This document shows, piece by piece, positions 7,347-15,861 of a stretch of DNA of 64,000 nucleotides. This DNA is from a bacterium (GTDB lineage Bacteria; Zhuqueibacterota; Zhuqueibacteria; Oleimicrobiales; Geothermoviventaceae), in NCBI GenBank assembly GCA_028275345.1, contig JAPWUV010000007.1, forward strand, positions 165,019 through 229,018, in the 5' to 3' direction. Both the position numbers and the translations under genes were made by a program. Within the stretch, counting starts at the first letter, position 1. Each line of letters begins with the position of its first letter. Under the pieces are notes generated by a model that searched no databases, was not told the DNA's origin, and worked only from the letters and a program-made list of their open reading frames with translations.

Positions 7347-10181
7347 CTATCGCAACAGAATCATCTTGCCTACCGCCGATCCCTCGCGAGCCTGGGCCCG
7401 AAGGAAGTAGATCCCGTTCGGCAAGAGCCCGCCACTCCCGTCAAGCCCCCTCCAGACGAACTCGTGCTGGCCAGGGGGTCTTGCACCGAGATCTGACTTC
7501 CAGACAATCCGCCCCTGCAAGTCCAGAATCTCGACCTGCACCTCCGAGGGCCGAGAAAGCCAGTACCTCACCCGGATCTCTTTGTGCCCCGGATTTGGGT
7601 AGACCGCTTGGATGCCCAAACAGCGCGGCATCGTCCGTTCCTCGGTGCCGGTTTCGGCTTTGGTGGGGTAAGGCATCCCTCCGATCTGGGCGGACTGGAG
7701 GGACCAGGAGAGGAGTCCGAAGCCGCACAGAGTCACCTTGACAGGACCGATCCCCGGCGCAAGCCAGATTGCCCAATCGTTGTCGGTGCCGCGGAAATGG
7801 AACCAAAACCGGTAGCAGGCGCCGAATGAGCCGGCCGGTGTGTCCACCGTGTCCGTCCGGCTCTCCAGCTCCACCTCCCACGCGAGGTTTCCGGACGGAT
7901 CTGTCACCGGCCACCGCTTTCCCAATTCGCGGGTGAAATCGAGCCAAAGCTGCTCCCGGTCTCCGTCCCTCACGAACAGCTTCCCGTCCTGGGTGAAGCG
8001 CACAAGGCACGGCCCGTACGGCGGAAGATTATTGAGGCGAAAGTAGGTGAAGCTGTCGAGCCGAACCGACTCCGTCACTGACCAAGCCATTCCCCCCTCC
8101 GAGAAGATCCAGCGATTCCCGACCGAGAGCGGGAAGTAGAGGTTCCAGCTGTCCGCGGGATATCCGAGGGCGCGGTTGATGGCATGCAGGGCGGAGTTCC
8201 GCACATCCGGATCCGCATCCTTTGTCAGCTGGACTAGATCGCGAAAAACCTCGGCCCTGTGGGAACGGACCGCCTCGCGCAGGTACTCGAACCGGGCTCG
8301 ATGGAGGGCGTCTTCGCCAAGCCACGGTTCATCCTCTGCAAAGAGAAGTCCGCAGACCTCCGCGGCGTGCCGCCGCACCCACCATTGGGGAGAAGCCATG
8401 GCGCCGAGGAGCTCCTCCAAATCCTGAAACGCGGTGGCCGGAAATCGAGCGGGGATATTCCAGAGGTGAATCCTCGGTTGGGTGAAGTCTTGCTCCCAAG
8501 TCTGGACCAGCTGAGAAGCGCCATCTGGCTGGACGAGCACGTACCAGTACCTGCGGTTGAGGCAGCCCGAGGGGCAATCTCCCCAGCCTTCGCTGAAGAT
8601 GAAGTGCCAGAGGTTATCCTTCCTGAAACACTCGATTCGGTTCCCATCCCCTGCGACGGAGTTCGGGTTGGCCGAGATCACCCCTGGGACGGAAACGTAG
8701 TGTCTGGCTAGCTCCGGCACTCGCATCGGTCGAGCGAAGGTGAGGAGGAAATGGGGCAAGTCGCTTCCAATGCGCTCGACCGAAAGGAGGTCGTAGCTTT
8801 TTCCCAAGGAGTCAATGGGCTCGTATCCCGTTTCGACCTGTCCGCGATTCCAAGCGGCAAGCCACGGTGCTGACGGCGAGCAGGACACAATCAGCTGGTC
8901 GGGTACGTAATCGGGGAGGGCGTGGAGCTCCGCGAGGCGATCGTGAGCAGTTCTGGCTGCGGCGAGGGCCCATTCGACTTCGTCGGCGAGCTTCTCGTCC
9001 AGGAAGATTCCGGATTCCTGAAGGCGGAGGGTAAGCGTCACGGCGTCGGGGCTGTGGCGATTACGGTAGACCCAAACCCCATCCCCCAATGTGGCGATGT
9101 AGACGGTGCCGGGCTCCGCCGCATCGGAGACCAGCCGTGCGATTCCGCGGACGGGAGTAGCGTCCCTTGTACGAACAGGGCGCCAGGTAGCCCCTCCGTC
9201 GAAGCTTTCCCAGAGGGCCCAGTGATCTTCCGGCGAGGTCCGACCTCCCGCCCACACGTGATCCGGGCGGCCGCTGTCGATAGCTAGTCCGAAGAAATAG
9301 ACGGGCTCGCCCCGCAGCGAGGTGGACTTCCACGTGCGTCCCGTGTCGTGCGAGGCGATCACCGCACCTTCCATCCCCGCGAAGAGCACATTGGGGCGCG
9401 ACGCATGTGCGGCAAGGGCATCGCAAGCGTTGTCCCCACCCATGTCGGGGAAAGAGAGTTGCCAAGAATCCCCGCAGTCCAGCGAGCGTGCGAGCCAAGG
9501 GGCGAAGGTTGCGTTCTCTCCCCCGGCCCAGACGATTCCGCAGGGGGACGCAGGATCGGACAGGGCAAGGGCGTTGACCGTCGCCAGTCCCAATGGGAGA
9601 ACCTTCTTCCAGCGGAATCTCGGGGCTTCAGCGGCGTAAACACTTCCCCCGACGGACGCAAAGACCCGGGCCGGCGGAAGATGCCCGCTCGAGCTGAAAC
9701 AAGCGAGGGCGCGGACCTCCGCCGGCCGTTGGGGATCCAGCCCCTGATCGACGGCTACCCAGCCGCTGTCTGTGAAGGCGTAAAGGAGCGGCTCGCCTGG
9801 GAACTGCGCGGCGGTTCCAACCAAGGGCACCTCGAAGTCGGCCGGGCCGATCCCGTACCGACAAACCCCCACCGAGCGGAGGCTCTCGTTCCCCAGTCCG
9901 AGATTGACCCAGTCGGAATACGGGGCCGACAGATCCCGGCGGTACACGCCTTGCGTTTCCGTGATCGCGTAGAGGTACCGGACAGGCGAGGATGAGCCCG
10001 GCGACACGGCCAGGTCCCTCACGACCTGACTCGTAAGCCCGAATGGTAGGGCTCGTTGGGCGAGACCGTAGCTCGTTTCCCCGAGCAGAAGGGCAAGGAC
10101 AAGAAGGAGCAGGTGTACTTTTCCCGCCGCGGAATTTGCCGCGCTTCGCTCGGCAAACTCATTCATTTTCCGGGCGCTCAA
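7347..10181 (-). CDS. Secreted multidomain beta-propeller / HEAT protein with T9SS-type tail
   Basis: A 944-residue protein. I chose the TTG at 10181, because AAAGGAGG (10196-10188) sits six bases before it; the next ATG (10166) has no such site. After a signal peptide (hydrophobic run LLLLVLALLLGETSYGLAQ), residues about 48-373 form a sortilin/BNR-type propeller (repeats such as SLDCGDSW, SHDTGRTW, SFDGGATW). Residues 423-518 resemble a subtilisin propeptide (YVPDQLIVS, then PGVISANPN). HEAT-like helices follow (DADPDVRNSALHAI, 588-671), then a domain opening FPLSVGNRWIF and a type-IX-like C-terminal domain (YPNPGHKEIRVRY to KMILLR). The protein is surface or secreted and its ligand is unknown. 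It sits 42 nt upstream of the triple-repeat gene and probably shares its transcript. Confidence 0.82.
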   Translation of the reverse strand: MSARKMNEFAERSAANSAAGKVHLLLLVLALLLGETSYGLAQRALPFGLTSQVVRDLAVSPGSSSPVRYLYAITETQGVYRRDLSAPYSDWVNLGLGNESLRSVGVCRYGIGPADFEVPLVGTAAQFPGEPLLYAFTDSGWVAVDQGLDPQRPAEVRALACFSSSGHLPPARVFASVGGSVYAAEAPRFRWKKVLPLGLATVNALALSDPASPCGIVWAGGENATFAPWLARSLDCGDSWQLSFPDMGGDNACDALAAHASRPNVLFAGMEGAVIASHDTGRTWKSTSLRGEPVYFFGLAIDSGRPDHVWAGGRTSPEDHWALWESFDGGATWRPVRTRDATPVRGIARLVSDAAEPGTVYIATLGDGVWVYRNRHSPDAVTLTLRLQESGIFLDEKLADEVEWALAAARTAHDRLAELHALPDYVPDQLIVSCSPSAPWLAAWNRGQVETGYEPIDSLGKSYDLLSVERIGSDLPHFLLTFARPMRVPELARHYVSVPGVISANPNSVAGDGNRIECFRKDNLWHFIFSEGWGDCPSGCLNRRYWYVLVQPDGASQLVQTWEQDFTQPRIHLWNIPARFPATAFQDLEELLGAMASPQWWVRRHAAEVCGLLFAEDEPWLGEDALHRARFEYLREAVRSHRAEVFRDLVQLTKDADPDVRNSALHAINRALGYPADSWNLYFPLSVGNRWIFSEGGMAWSVTESVRLDSFTYFRLNNLPPYGPCLVRFTQDGKLFVRDGDREQLWLDFTRELGKRWPVTDPSGNLAWEVELESRTDTVDTPAGSFGACYRFWFHFRGTDNDWAIWLAPGIGPVKVTLCGFGLLSWSLQSAQIGGMPYPTKAETGTEERTMPRCLGIQAVYPNPGHKEIRVRYWLSRPSEVQVEILDLQGRIVWKSDLGARPPGQHEFVWRGLDGSGGLLPNGIYFLRAQAREGSAVGKMILLR

Positions 10182-10909
10182 CTCTCGCCTCCTTTGCCGC
10201 GGACGGGCCTCGCACAAGGTCCGTATATCTTCCGATCGGCGCAACGACATTGCTAGCCGCATCGACCGCCCCTCAGAATCGCGCCGCCGGCATTCCGGGT
10301 TTCACCGGATCTCGAGACGCGCGAATGAGATGATCTGCGCTGCCCTCGCTCTCCGCCGTGTGGGACTCAGCTTTCTTTCCTTCCCGGCGCACCTTCCGGA
10401 CCCGCGCCCGGCAGGGTCCGCTTCGGAATCAAGGGCGATTTGCACGGTTAATCTATCAACAAAACCGGCCCGGAGCAAGGGAAAGGACCGTACGAATGGG
10501 TCGCGGGCTGATCTGCTGCAGATTCGAGCCGGGAACAGGTGGCGGCGAGGTACGGAGTCAGCACTCACTGGGGGTGAGCCGCAGCGGCTCGGGCGTATGA
10601 GGTCTTCTGTGCCGAGCGTTCGGGAATCGCCGGCTCGGCGATCCCGGCTGGGCCGGTCAACGGCGAGTGCGGACGGCCATACGTCGCCTCGCCGTCCTTC
10701 CGACGGATGGGCGAACGGGGGGGCGGCCTGCGGTCGGGGTTTCTTCGCTCCAATTGTTCGCGAGAGCCGAGGGGAGCGAGCTGCCGCATTAGCGCCGGAG
10801 CCGATTCCGAACCAAGCCGTGGTGGCTTTTCGAGGGACGAGCGATCGTCTGCTGCGCTTGTTGCTGGGAGGTACGGCCACCAGGATTTGGCTCGACCCGC
10901 GTTCTCATC
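10182..10909. other. Long intergenic region with clustered hairpins
   Basis: About 730 bp between two minus-strand genes, without a credible gene. The 314-residue plus-strand frame crossing it is Arg-rich and runs antisense into the response regulator. Three inverted repeats cluster at 10564-10646: CTCAC/GTGAG (10564-10578), GAGCCGC/GCGGCTC (10576-10590, sharing GAG with the first, so the two exclude each other), and a 10-bp stem with one bulged A and a 3-nt loop (10622-10645). They may form a structured RNA or the end of the regulator transcript; no U-tract was seen. Confidence 0.45.
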
Positions 10910-11317
10910 TCATTGGGCCGGATCCGGCGGGTCGGGATCCCCGAGGTCTTCCTCGACCATCTCCCGCACGGCCTCCAGAAGCTCAACGGGGTCGTAGGGT
11001 TTGGGCAGGACCCTTTGTACCCCCTCGATGGGTTCGCCGAGCCGGCAGCAGCACTGGCTCAAGGCAGAGAGAATGCAGACGGGGATTTCCCGAAGCTCGG
11101 GATCTTCCCGTAGGAGGCGCAGGACCTCCGTCCCGCTCATCACAGGCATGTCCAGGTCGAGCAGGATGGCCGAGGGACGTTGAGTCCGGACGAGGCGGAG
11201 GGCTTCTTCCCCATTGGCGGCCAACAGGCACTGGAAGCCCGCGGATTCAAGAAGCCTCGAAATGGAACGCGTGATGGGGTATTCGTCGTCGGCAACGAGG
11301 ATCTGTTTTTTCGACAC
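10910..11317 (-). CDS. Single-domain response regulator (CheY-like receiver)
   Basis: A 135-residue stand-alone receiver domain. The acidic pocket is D10, D11 with D54 as the phosphoacceptor (ILLDLDMP), the switch Ser is S84 and the conserved Lys is K106 (LPKPYD). There is no output domain, so it acts through a protein partner. The start is GTG at 11317, six bases after GGAGG. It lies 84 nt downstream of an HD-GYP gene on the same strand, so the pair likely forms a phosphorelay-to-c-di-GMP module, although the sensor kinase is not in the window. Oddities are three consecutive cysteines (89-91) in the loop after the switch strand and an acidic Asp/Pro tail after helix 5. Confidence 0.93.
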   Translation of the reverse strand: MSKKQILVADDEYPITRSISRLLESAGFQCLLAANGEEALRLVRTQRPSAILLDLDMPVMSGTEVLRLLREDPELREIPVCILSALSQCCCRLGEPIEGVQRVLPKPYDPVELLEAVREMVEEDLGDPDPPDPAQ

Positions 11318-11401
11318 TGTCGGCCTCCGCGCGAAAGCTCGAAAGTCTCGTAAAGCCCGAGTGACCGGAGCTTCCTTCGATCTACCCCGGCCCCGTGCGA
11401 T

Positions 11402-12979
11402 TCACTCTTGGCCCGTCCAGGGCTCCACCAGCTCGATCCCAGTCAGATATTTCCCCTGGTAGGGAAGGAAACGCCGGACGATCCTGAACGTGGGAAGGCT
11501 CTCCTCTTGCGCAGCCAAGCTGTGCGGGAAGTCGGCGCAGGCCAAATAGCGGAGGAAGGCATCGACCACGGATGGGTCGAACTGGGTCCCTCGGTTTGCT
11601 TTGATCTCCTCGACCGCTTGCTCGATTGACATCGCTGGGCGGTAGGGTCGACTGGATGTCATCGCGTCAAAGGCATCGGCCACGGCCAGGATACGCGCGC
11701 CCAGAGGGATTTCCTCGCCAGCGAGTCCGCGAGGATAGCCATGCCCGTCGTATCTCTCATGATGGTGCAGGATGATGGGCACGAGCTTTCGCATCGCCTC
11801 TACGTGGCCCACGATCTCCGCGCCCTCCACGACGTGTTGCTTCATGTGTTCATATTCGCGCGGGGATAGCTTTCCGGGTTTGTTCAGCACCGCTTCCGAG
11901 GTGCCGATTTTCCCCACGTCGTGGAGGAGGGAAGCCAATTCCAAATCAGCCAGCTCTGCGGGGGACAAGTCGAGCTGCTTGCCAATCGCCACGGCGTACA
12001 GGGCCACTCGACGAGAATGCCCGTGAGTGTAGGGATCCTTCGCATCGACTGCGTCGGCAAGGGCCTGAACCGCGCTGTAGAATAGCTCACGAAGCTCATT
12101 GTAGAGCCTGGCGTTCTGGAGGAGCACAGCGGCCTGGCTGCCGAGGGCGAAGAGCAGTCTGCGCTTGCTTGAGGAGAAGAGGGTGGATGATGGTTTCTTA
12201 TTCGGACCTCTCTCCTCACCGGCGGCGACGAGCACTCCGATCGTTTCCCCGCGCGCCCTCATGGGCACGCCGAGCAGGGGGAAGGCCCATCCGAGCCCCA
12301 GTTCCTTCTCGACGCCTTGAAGTTCCTCAGGACCGGCGATGGCCAGCGTCTGTCCTTCGATGACTACTATTCGGAAGGTACTGTCCGCAGTGGGAACACC
12401 GGCCAGCTCGTGAGGCGAGGGTAGCCGTCCCGAACATGTGTGGAGACGCAGCAAGCTCTTGTCTTCGTTCAGGAGGAAAATGCCTGCCGAAGTGCAATGA
12501 AGAAGCGACAGCACCTGGCCTGTGATGTATTCGCAGATGGCGTCGGGGTCGGTGACCTGGCTGACGGAGTCGCCCAGATTGTACCAGAGGTTCAGTTCCT
12601 GGTAGGCGCCGATGATCTCATCCGCAAGGCTATCCTTCTCCCTTTCGTTCTCGACTTCGCAGAGGAGCCGTTCCTTCAGCAGGGAAGACAAGCGCGACAG
12701 TGTGGGCTCGTCCAGGGGATGATTCCAGCCGTTCAGGTAAATGCGGAACAGCCGGCCGTCTTCCGCCTCGATGTCCAAAGGCACAGGGAGGGGGCGGCGG
12801 GCCCCTTCGGTTGGGGGATCTTCGGGCGCGAAATGGCAAACGGCTTTACCGTTTCCGTCGCAGAGCAAGATTTCGACGCCGTAGAGTTGGGCAAGCAGCG
12901 ACAGGAAGCGCTGCGCCCGGCCGTGCTCCACAATCTTCGTGCAAAGGCTCGCCGCTGCTCTCGGTTCCTCTTTGGCCAT
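11402..12979 (-). CDS. GAF / HD-GYP domain cyclic-di-GMP phosphodiesterase
   Basis: A 525-residue cytoplasmic signalling protein. Residues 1-110 form a small N-terminal sensor-like region (QLYGVEILLCDGNGKAVCHF), 115-295 a GAF domain ending in a signalling helix, and 300-480 an HD-GYP domain. The catalytic signature is complete: H320 (THGHSRR), H353-D354 (LLHDVGKIG), HHHER at 405-409, DGHGYP at 411-416 and VADAFDAM. HD-GYP enzymes hydrolyse c-di-GMP to GMP or pGpG at a metal centre, so this should be active. The ATG at 12979 follows AAGGGGAA. It precedes the response regulator at 10910 and they are probably co-transcribed. The GAF ligand is unknown. Confidence 0.93.
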   Translation of the reverse strand: MAKEEPRAAASLCTKIVEHGRAQRFLSLLAQLYGVEILLCDGNGKAVCHFAPEDPPTEGARRPLPVPLDIEAEDGRLFRIYLNGWNHPLDEPTLSRLSSLLKERLLCEVENEREKDSLADEIIGAYQELNLWYNLGDSVSQVTDPDAICEYITGQVLSLLHCTSAGIFLLNEDKSLLRLHTCSGRLPSPHELAGVPTADSTFRIVVIEGQTLAIAGPEELQGVEKELGLGWAFPLLGVPMRARGETIGVLVAAGEERGPNKKPSSTLFSSSKRRLLFALGSQAAVLLQNARLYNELRELFYSAVQALADAVDAKDPYTHGHSRRVALYAVAIGKQLDLSPAELADLELASLLHDVGKIGTSEAVLNKPGKLSPREYEHMKQHVVEGAEIVGHVEAMRKLVPIILHHHERYDGHGYPRGLAGEEIPLGARILAVADAFDAMTSSRPYRPAMSIEQAVEEIKANRGTQFDPSVVDAFLRYLACADFPHSLAAQEESLPTFRIVRRFLPYQGKYLTGIELVEPWTGQE

Positions 12980-13557
12980 TCGTTCCCCTTCAATCGGCTC
13001 ACTGCGGAGGCGTTCTGGTTTCGTCCGCTGTGACCAGCAAGATCCCTCCCCGCGCTGTACGCCCGCTTTTTCACCTAACGCTGTTATCGGCACAGTGCCC
13101 CTCGGGAGTTAGCAAGAATCGACGGCCCGACGGGGTTCGGGACGCCCGGTTCGGAAGAGCACAGGTTTCGATCCCGGGTTTTCGAGCGATGTGGCAGCCA
13201 GTGCGGCAGGCGGAATCCCATCTGGCGCAGATGGAGAGTTGATCGTCTCGGGGCGGATGCGTACATTCGCCTAGAGCGAAGTCTCTGGTGGGAACGAGCC
13301 TCGCGGTGAGTGCCGCTCGGAGCGCCGGGCCTTCCGGAGGCACTGGCATTCGGGGGCGGAAGAGGTGAACGGGTCTACCTCTGCAGGCGGCTTGGCGCGT
13401 ACGAAGGTTCGGCTTGGAAAGGCGGTTTGCCTGCGTCGTACTGAGGCCGAGTGGTGGAACTCGGCAAGTCCGCACGCGTAGAGCTGATACAGCTTTCACC
13501 GAGTGCTCGGCAAGGCAAGCCCGATGCGGCAGCATACAGCGAGACGAGTTGGGCAGG
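12980..13557. other. Divergent intergenic region, HD-GYP versus tsaC operon
   Basis: No gene recognised. This 578-bp stretch must carry the promoters of both diverging transcription units, but I found no promoter close enough to consensus to call. It contains a perfect 11-bp palindrome GGCACAGTGCC at 13089-13099. Confidence 0.45.
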
Positions 13558-14220
13558 ATGTTGAGGGAGAAGAGAGTGCGGCGGCTCGTGGTTTCCGAGG
13601 CCTCAGCCCTCCCCGAGGCAATTGTTCCGGCTGTGGAAGTGCTGCGGGCCGGAGGGGTGATTGCCTACCCGACGGAAACCCTCTACGGACTGGGTGCTGA
13701 TGCCTTGAATCCGGACGCCGTGCTGCGGGTTTACGAAATCAAGGGTAGGCACTCGAGGCAAGCCTTGCCCGTGATCGTCGCGGACAGGGAAATGCTGGCG
13801 CAGGTCGCGAGCCGAATCCCGCCCGCCGCCATCCGCCTGGCCGAGACTTTCTGGCCCGGCCCGCTGACGCTCGTTTTGCCGGCGAGGCGGGATTTGCCTG
13901 CCGCCCTGCTCGGCGGTGGGGACACGATCGCTGTGAGGGTCTCCGGTAGTCTTCTGTGTTGCGAGCTGAGTCGAATGCTGGGAAGGCCGGTCACGGCGAC
14001 GAGCGCTAACCTGTCCGGCGAGCCGGACCTCCGCACGGCCGAGGAGATCGAGCAAGTGCTGGGAGATCGGGTGGATTTAATCCTGGACGCCGGGCCAGCG
14101 CGAGGCACGCGGCCCTCCACCGTCGTGGACTGCAGCGGGGAGAAACTGCGGATCCTGCGAGTCGGGGTCATCCCGCCCGAGGAATTGAAAGAGCGAGTTC
14201 CGGATCTGGACTGGACATGA
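13558..14220 (+). CDS. tsaC: L-threonylcarbamoyladenylate synthase (Sua5/YrdC/TsaC family)
   Basis: A 220-residue YrdC-like domain protein that makes threonylcarbamoyl-AMP from Thr, bicarbonate and ATP, the first step of tRNA t6A37 modification. Signature segments are GGVIAYPTETLYGLGADA, the KxR-type basic segment KGRHSRQALPV, FWPGPLTLVLPA, and SANLSGEPD. It lacks the C-terminal Sua5 domain, so it is the short TsaC form. The ATG at 13558 is close to GGGCAGG; a GTG at 13576 after AGGGAGAAGAGA is an alternative start. The stop overlaps the next start (ATGA), giving translational coupling with the phosphatase gene, an arrangement reminiscent of ywlC-ywlE in Bacillus. Confidence 0.93.
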   Translation: MLREKRVRRLVVSEASALPEAIVPAVEVLRAGGVIAYPTETLYGLGADALNPDAVLRVYEIKGRHSRQALPVIVADREMLAQVASRIPPAAIRLAETFWPGPLTLVLPARRDLPAALLGGGDTIAVRVSGSLLCCELSRMLGRPVTATSANLSGEPDLRTAEEIEQVLGDRVDLILDAGPARGTRPSTVVDCSGEKLRILRVGVIPPEELKERVPDLDWT

Positions 14221-14756
14221 GAAGAGGCCGTTTCCTCGTACTTTTCGTGTGCACCGGCAACAGCTGCCGAAGCCCGATGGCAGAGGGGATCCTCCGCGCC
14301 AAGCTACCCAAACACCTCAGCTCTGTGGTCCTCGTGCGCTCGGCCGGAACGCTGGGGATCGAGGGGGAGCGGGCGACCCCTTTCGCGATTCAAGCAGCCA
14401 GGGAGAATGGCGTCGACATCTCGCACCACCGCTCGTCCCGGCTCACCGAGTCCCTGGTACACGACGCCGATGTGATCCTCGCCATGGAGCCCGAACACGT
14501 GGACTATCTCCTGGACCACTTTCCGGAGGCCGCCGAGAAGGTGCACCTGCTGACCAGCTTTGCGAGAGAACAAGGGGAAGCCGCAGAGGAGGGGATTGAG
14601 GATCCCATCGGGATGGGCCTCGATACCTATCGCCGCGTCTACGAAAAGATCGAAGCGGAAATCGAACGGATCCTTCCGGAGCTCGAGCTGTCGATCCGGG
14701 AGAAACTGGGATTGGCCCTCGAACAAGGGGCCTCGCGCGGGGAGCCGCAGGCATGA
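14217..14756 (+). CDS. Low-molecular-weight phosphotyrosine/phosphoarginine phosphatase (YwlE-like)
   Basis: A 179-residue LMW-PTP. The P-loop C12-TGNSC-R18-SP near the N-terminus holds the nucleophilic Cys and the Arg, and the general acid Asp lies in EDPIGMGLDTY. The residue four after the nucleophile is Ser (S16). In YwlE-type arginine phosphatases it is Thr and in tyrosine phosphatases usually Ile, so the sequence leans towards arginine phosphatase, without proof. The protein is about 20 residues longer than usual because of a charged C-terminal extension. It overlaps both neighbours by 4 nt (ATGA at each end). Confidence 0.9.
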   Translation: MRRGRFLVLFVCTGNSCRSPMAEGILRAKLPKHLSSVVLVRSAGTLGIEGERATPFAIQAARENGVDISHHRSSRLTESLVHDADVILAMEPEHVDYLLDHFPEAAEKVHLLTSFAREQGEAAEEGIEDPIGMGLDTYRRVYEKIEAEIERILPELELSIREKLGLALEQGASRGEPQA

Positions 14757-15838
14757 AGGTCTTGCTGATCCGGACTGACCGCATGGGGGACGTGATCCTC
14801 TCCACGCCCGTGGCGACCCTGATCAAGAGGGCTCACCCGGACTGGCGCGTGGAGATGCTCGTTGCCCGTCAGTTGGTGCCCTTGGTCGGCGTACACCGGG
14901 ATGTGGATGCCGTACTGGAGTTCGGAGGCCGAGACTCGTCCCTGCGGGAACTGGTCCGGCTTCTGCGCTCGCGCCGTTACGATGCGGCCGTGCTTCTCCA
15001 TCCAACCTTCCGGCTTGCCTTGAGCCTTTGGCTGGCGCGGATCCCGCGGCGGATCGGGACCGCGTATCGGCTCTACTCCTTTCTACTCAATGAGAGGGTG
15101 CCAGTCCATCGCAAGCGCTCCCGGCTTCACGAGTTGGAGCTGAACGTGCTCACTGCGTCGCCCCTCGGGTTGGCCCCGCTCCCGGAAAGCGGTGAGCTGT
15201 TCCGGTTCGAGCTGCCGGAGGAAGAAGAACGACGTCTGGCGGAGAAGCTGGCGCGAGCTGGAGTGGAACCGGACGCGCGCCCGATCGTACTCCACCCGGG
15301 CAGCGGTGGTTCGGCGCGGAACTGGCCGGTGAGGCGTTTCGCCGAGCTGGCGGAGCTGCTCCACGCTCGCGGGATCGGCCCCATCGTGATCACGGGCACG
15401 TCGGCCGAACGCCAACTCGTGGATGAGTTGGTGCGTCTTGCTGCGGTGCCACTCGTGCGGCTGGACGGAGAGCTCGAGATCCTGCAACTTGCGGCGCTGC
15501 TCCAACGCGCGCGCGTCGTCGTTGCCAATTCTACAGGGCCGCTGCACCTGGCGGTGGCGATGGGAGCTCCGGTGGTCGGGCTGTATTGTCCGATCGGGCC
15601 GTGTCATCCACGGCGTTGGGGACCTTACGGGCGGCGAGATGCCGTGTTGATGCCGGATGTGCCCGAATGTGATCGCTGCCGAGCGAGCTGCCCGCACTAC
15701 GACTGCATGGAGAGCATCCCAGCGGATCGCGTGGCCGCGAAGATCGGGCAAGTGATGCAGCTTTCGGAGGGAGATCGGGCCAGAAGGCAACCCTTGGGAG
15801 CCGAAGCGGAGAACGCGGTTTCTTACGGCGACCAGTGA
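14753..15838 (+). CDS. Glycosyltransferase family 9 (heptosyltransferase-like)
   Basis: A 361-residue GT-B enzyme of the ADP-heptose:LPS heptosyltransferase family. The N-terminal Rossmann fold opens with LLIRTDRMGDVILSTPV, the C-terminal nucleotide-sugar half has PIVLHPGSGGSARNWPVRRF and ANSTGPLHLAVAMGAPVVGL, and a Cys-rich segment (ECDRCRASCPHYDCMESI) sits near the end, as in many GT9 members. It should act on the cytoplasmic face of the inner membrane in lipopolysaccharide-core or related glycan assembly. It overlaps the phosphatase gene (ATGA) and lies just before a DUF3108 gene. The exact donor and acceptor cannot be told. Confidence 0.9.
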   Translation: MKVLLIRTDRMGDVILSTPVATLIKRAHPDWRVEMLVARQLVPLVGVHRDVDAVLEFGGRDSSLRELVRLLRSRRYDAAVLLHPTFRLALSLWLARIPRRIGTAYRLYSFLLNERVPVHRKRSRLHELELNVLTASPLGLAPLPESGELFRFELPEEEERRLAEKLARAGVEPDARPIVLHPGSGGSARNWPVRRFAELAELLHARGIGPIVITGTSAERQLVDELVRLAAVPLVRLDGELEILQLAALLQRARVVVANSTGPLHLAVAMGAPVVGLYCPIGPCHPRRWGPYGRRDAVLMPDVPECDRCRASCPHYDCMESIPADRVAAKIGQVMQLSEGDRARRQPLGAEAENAVSYGDQ

Positions 15839-15861
15839 AACTGAGGCGGAAAGGAGAACCG

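Noticed and set aside
10330-11274. 314-codon plus-strand frame across the intergenic region
   Set aside because: Arg/Gly/Ser-rich shadow that runs antisense through the response regulator; no ribosome binding site or conserved-looking segment.
13160-13190. tRNA T-arm-like sequence GGTTTCGATCCCGGGTT
   Set aside because: No matching acceptor, D or anticodon stems could be folded around it.
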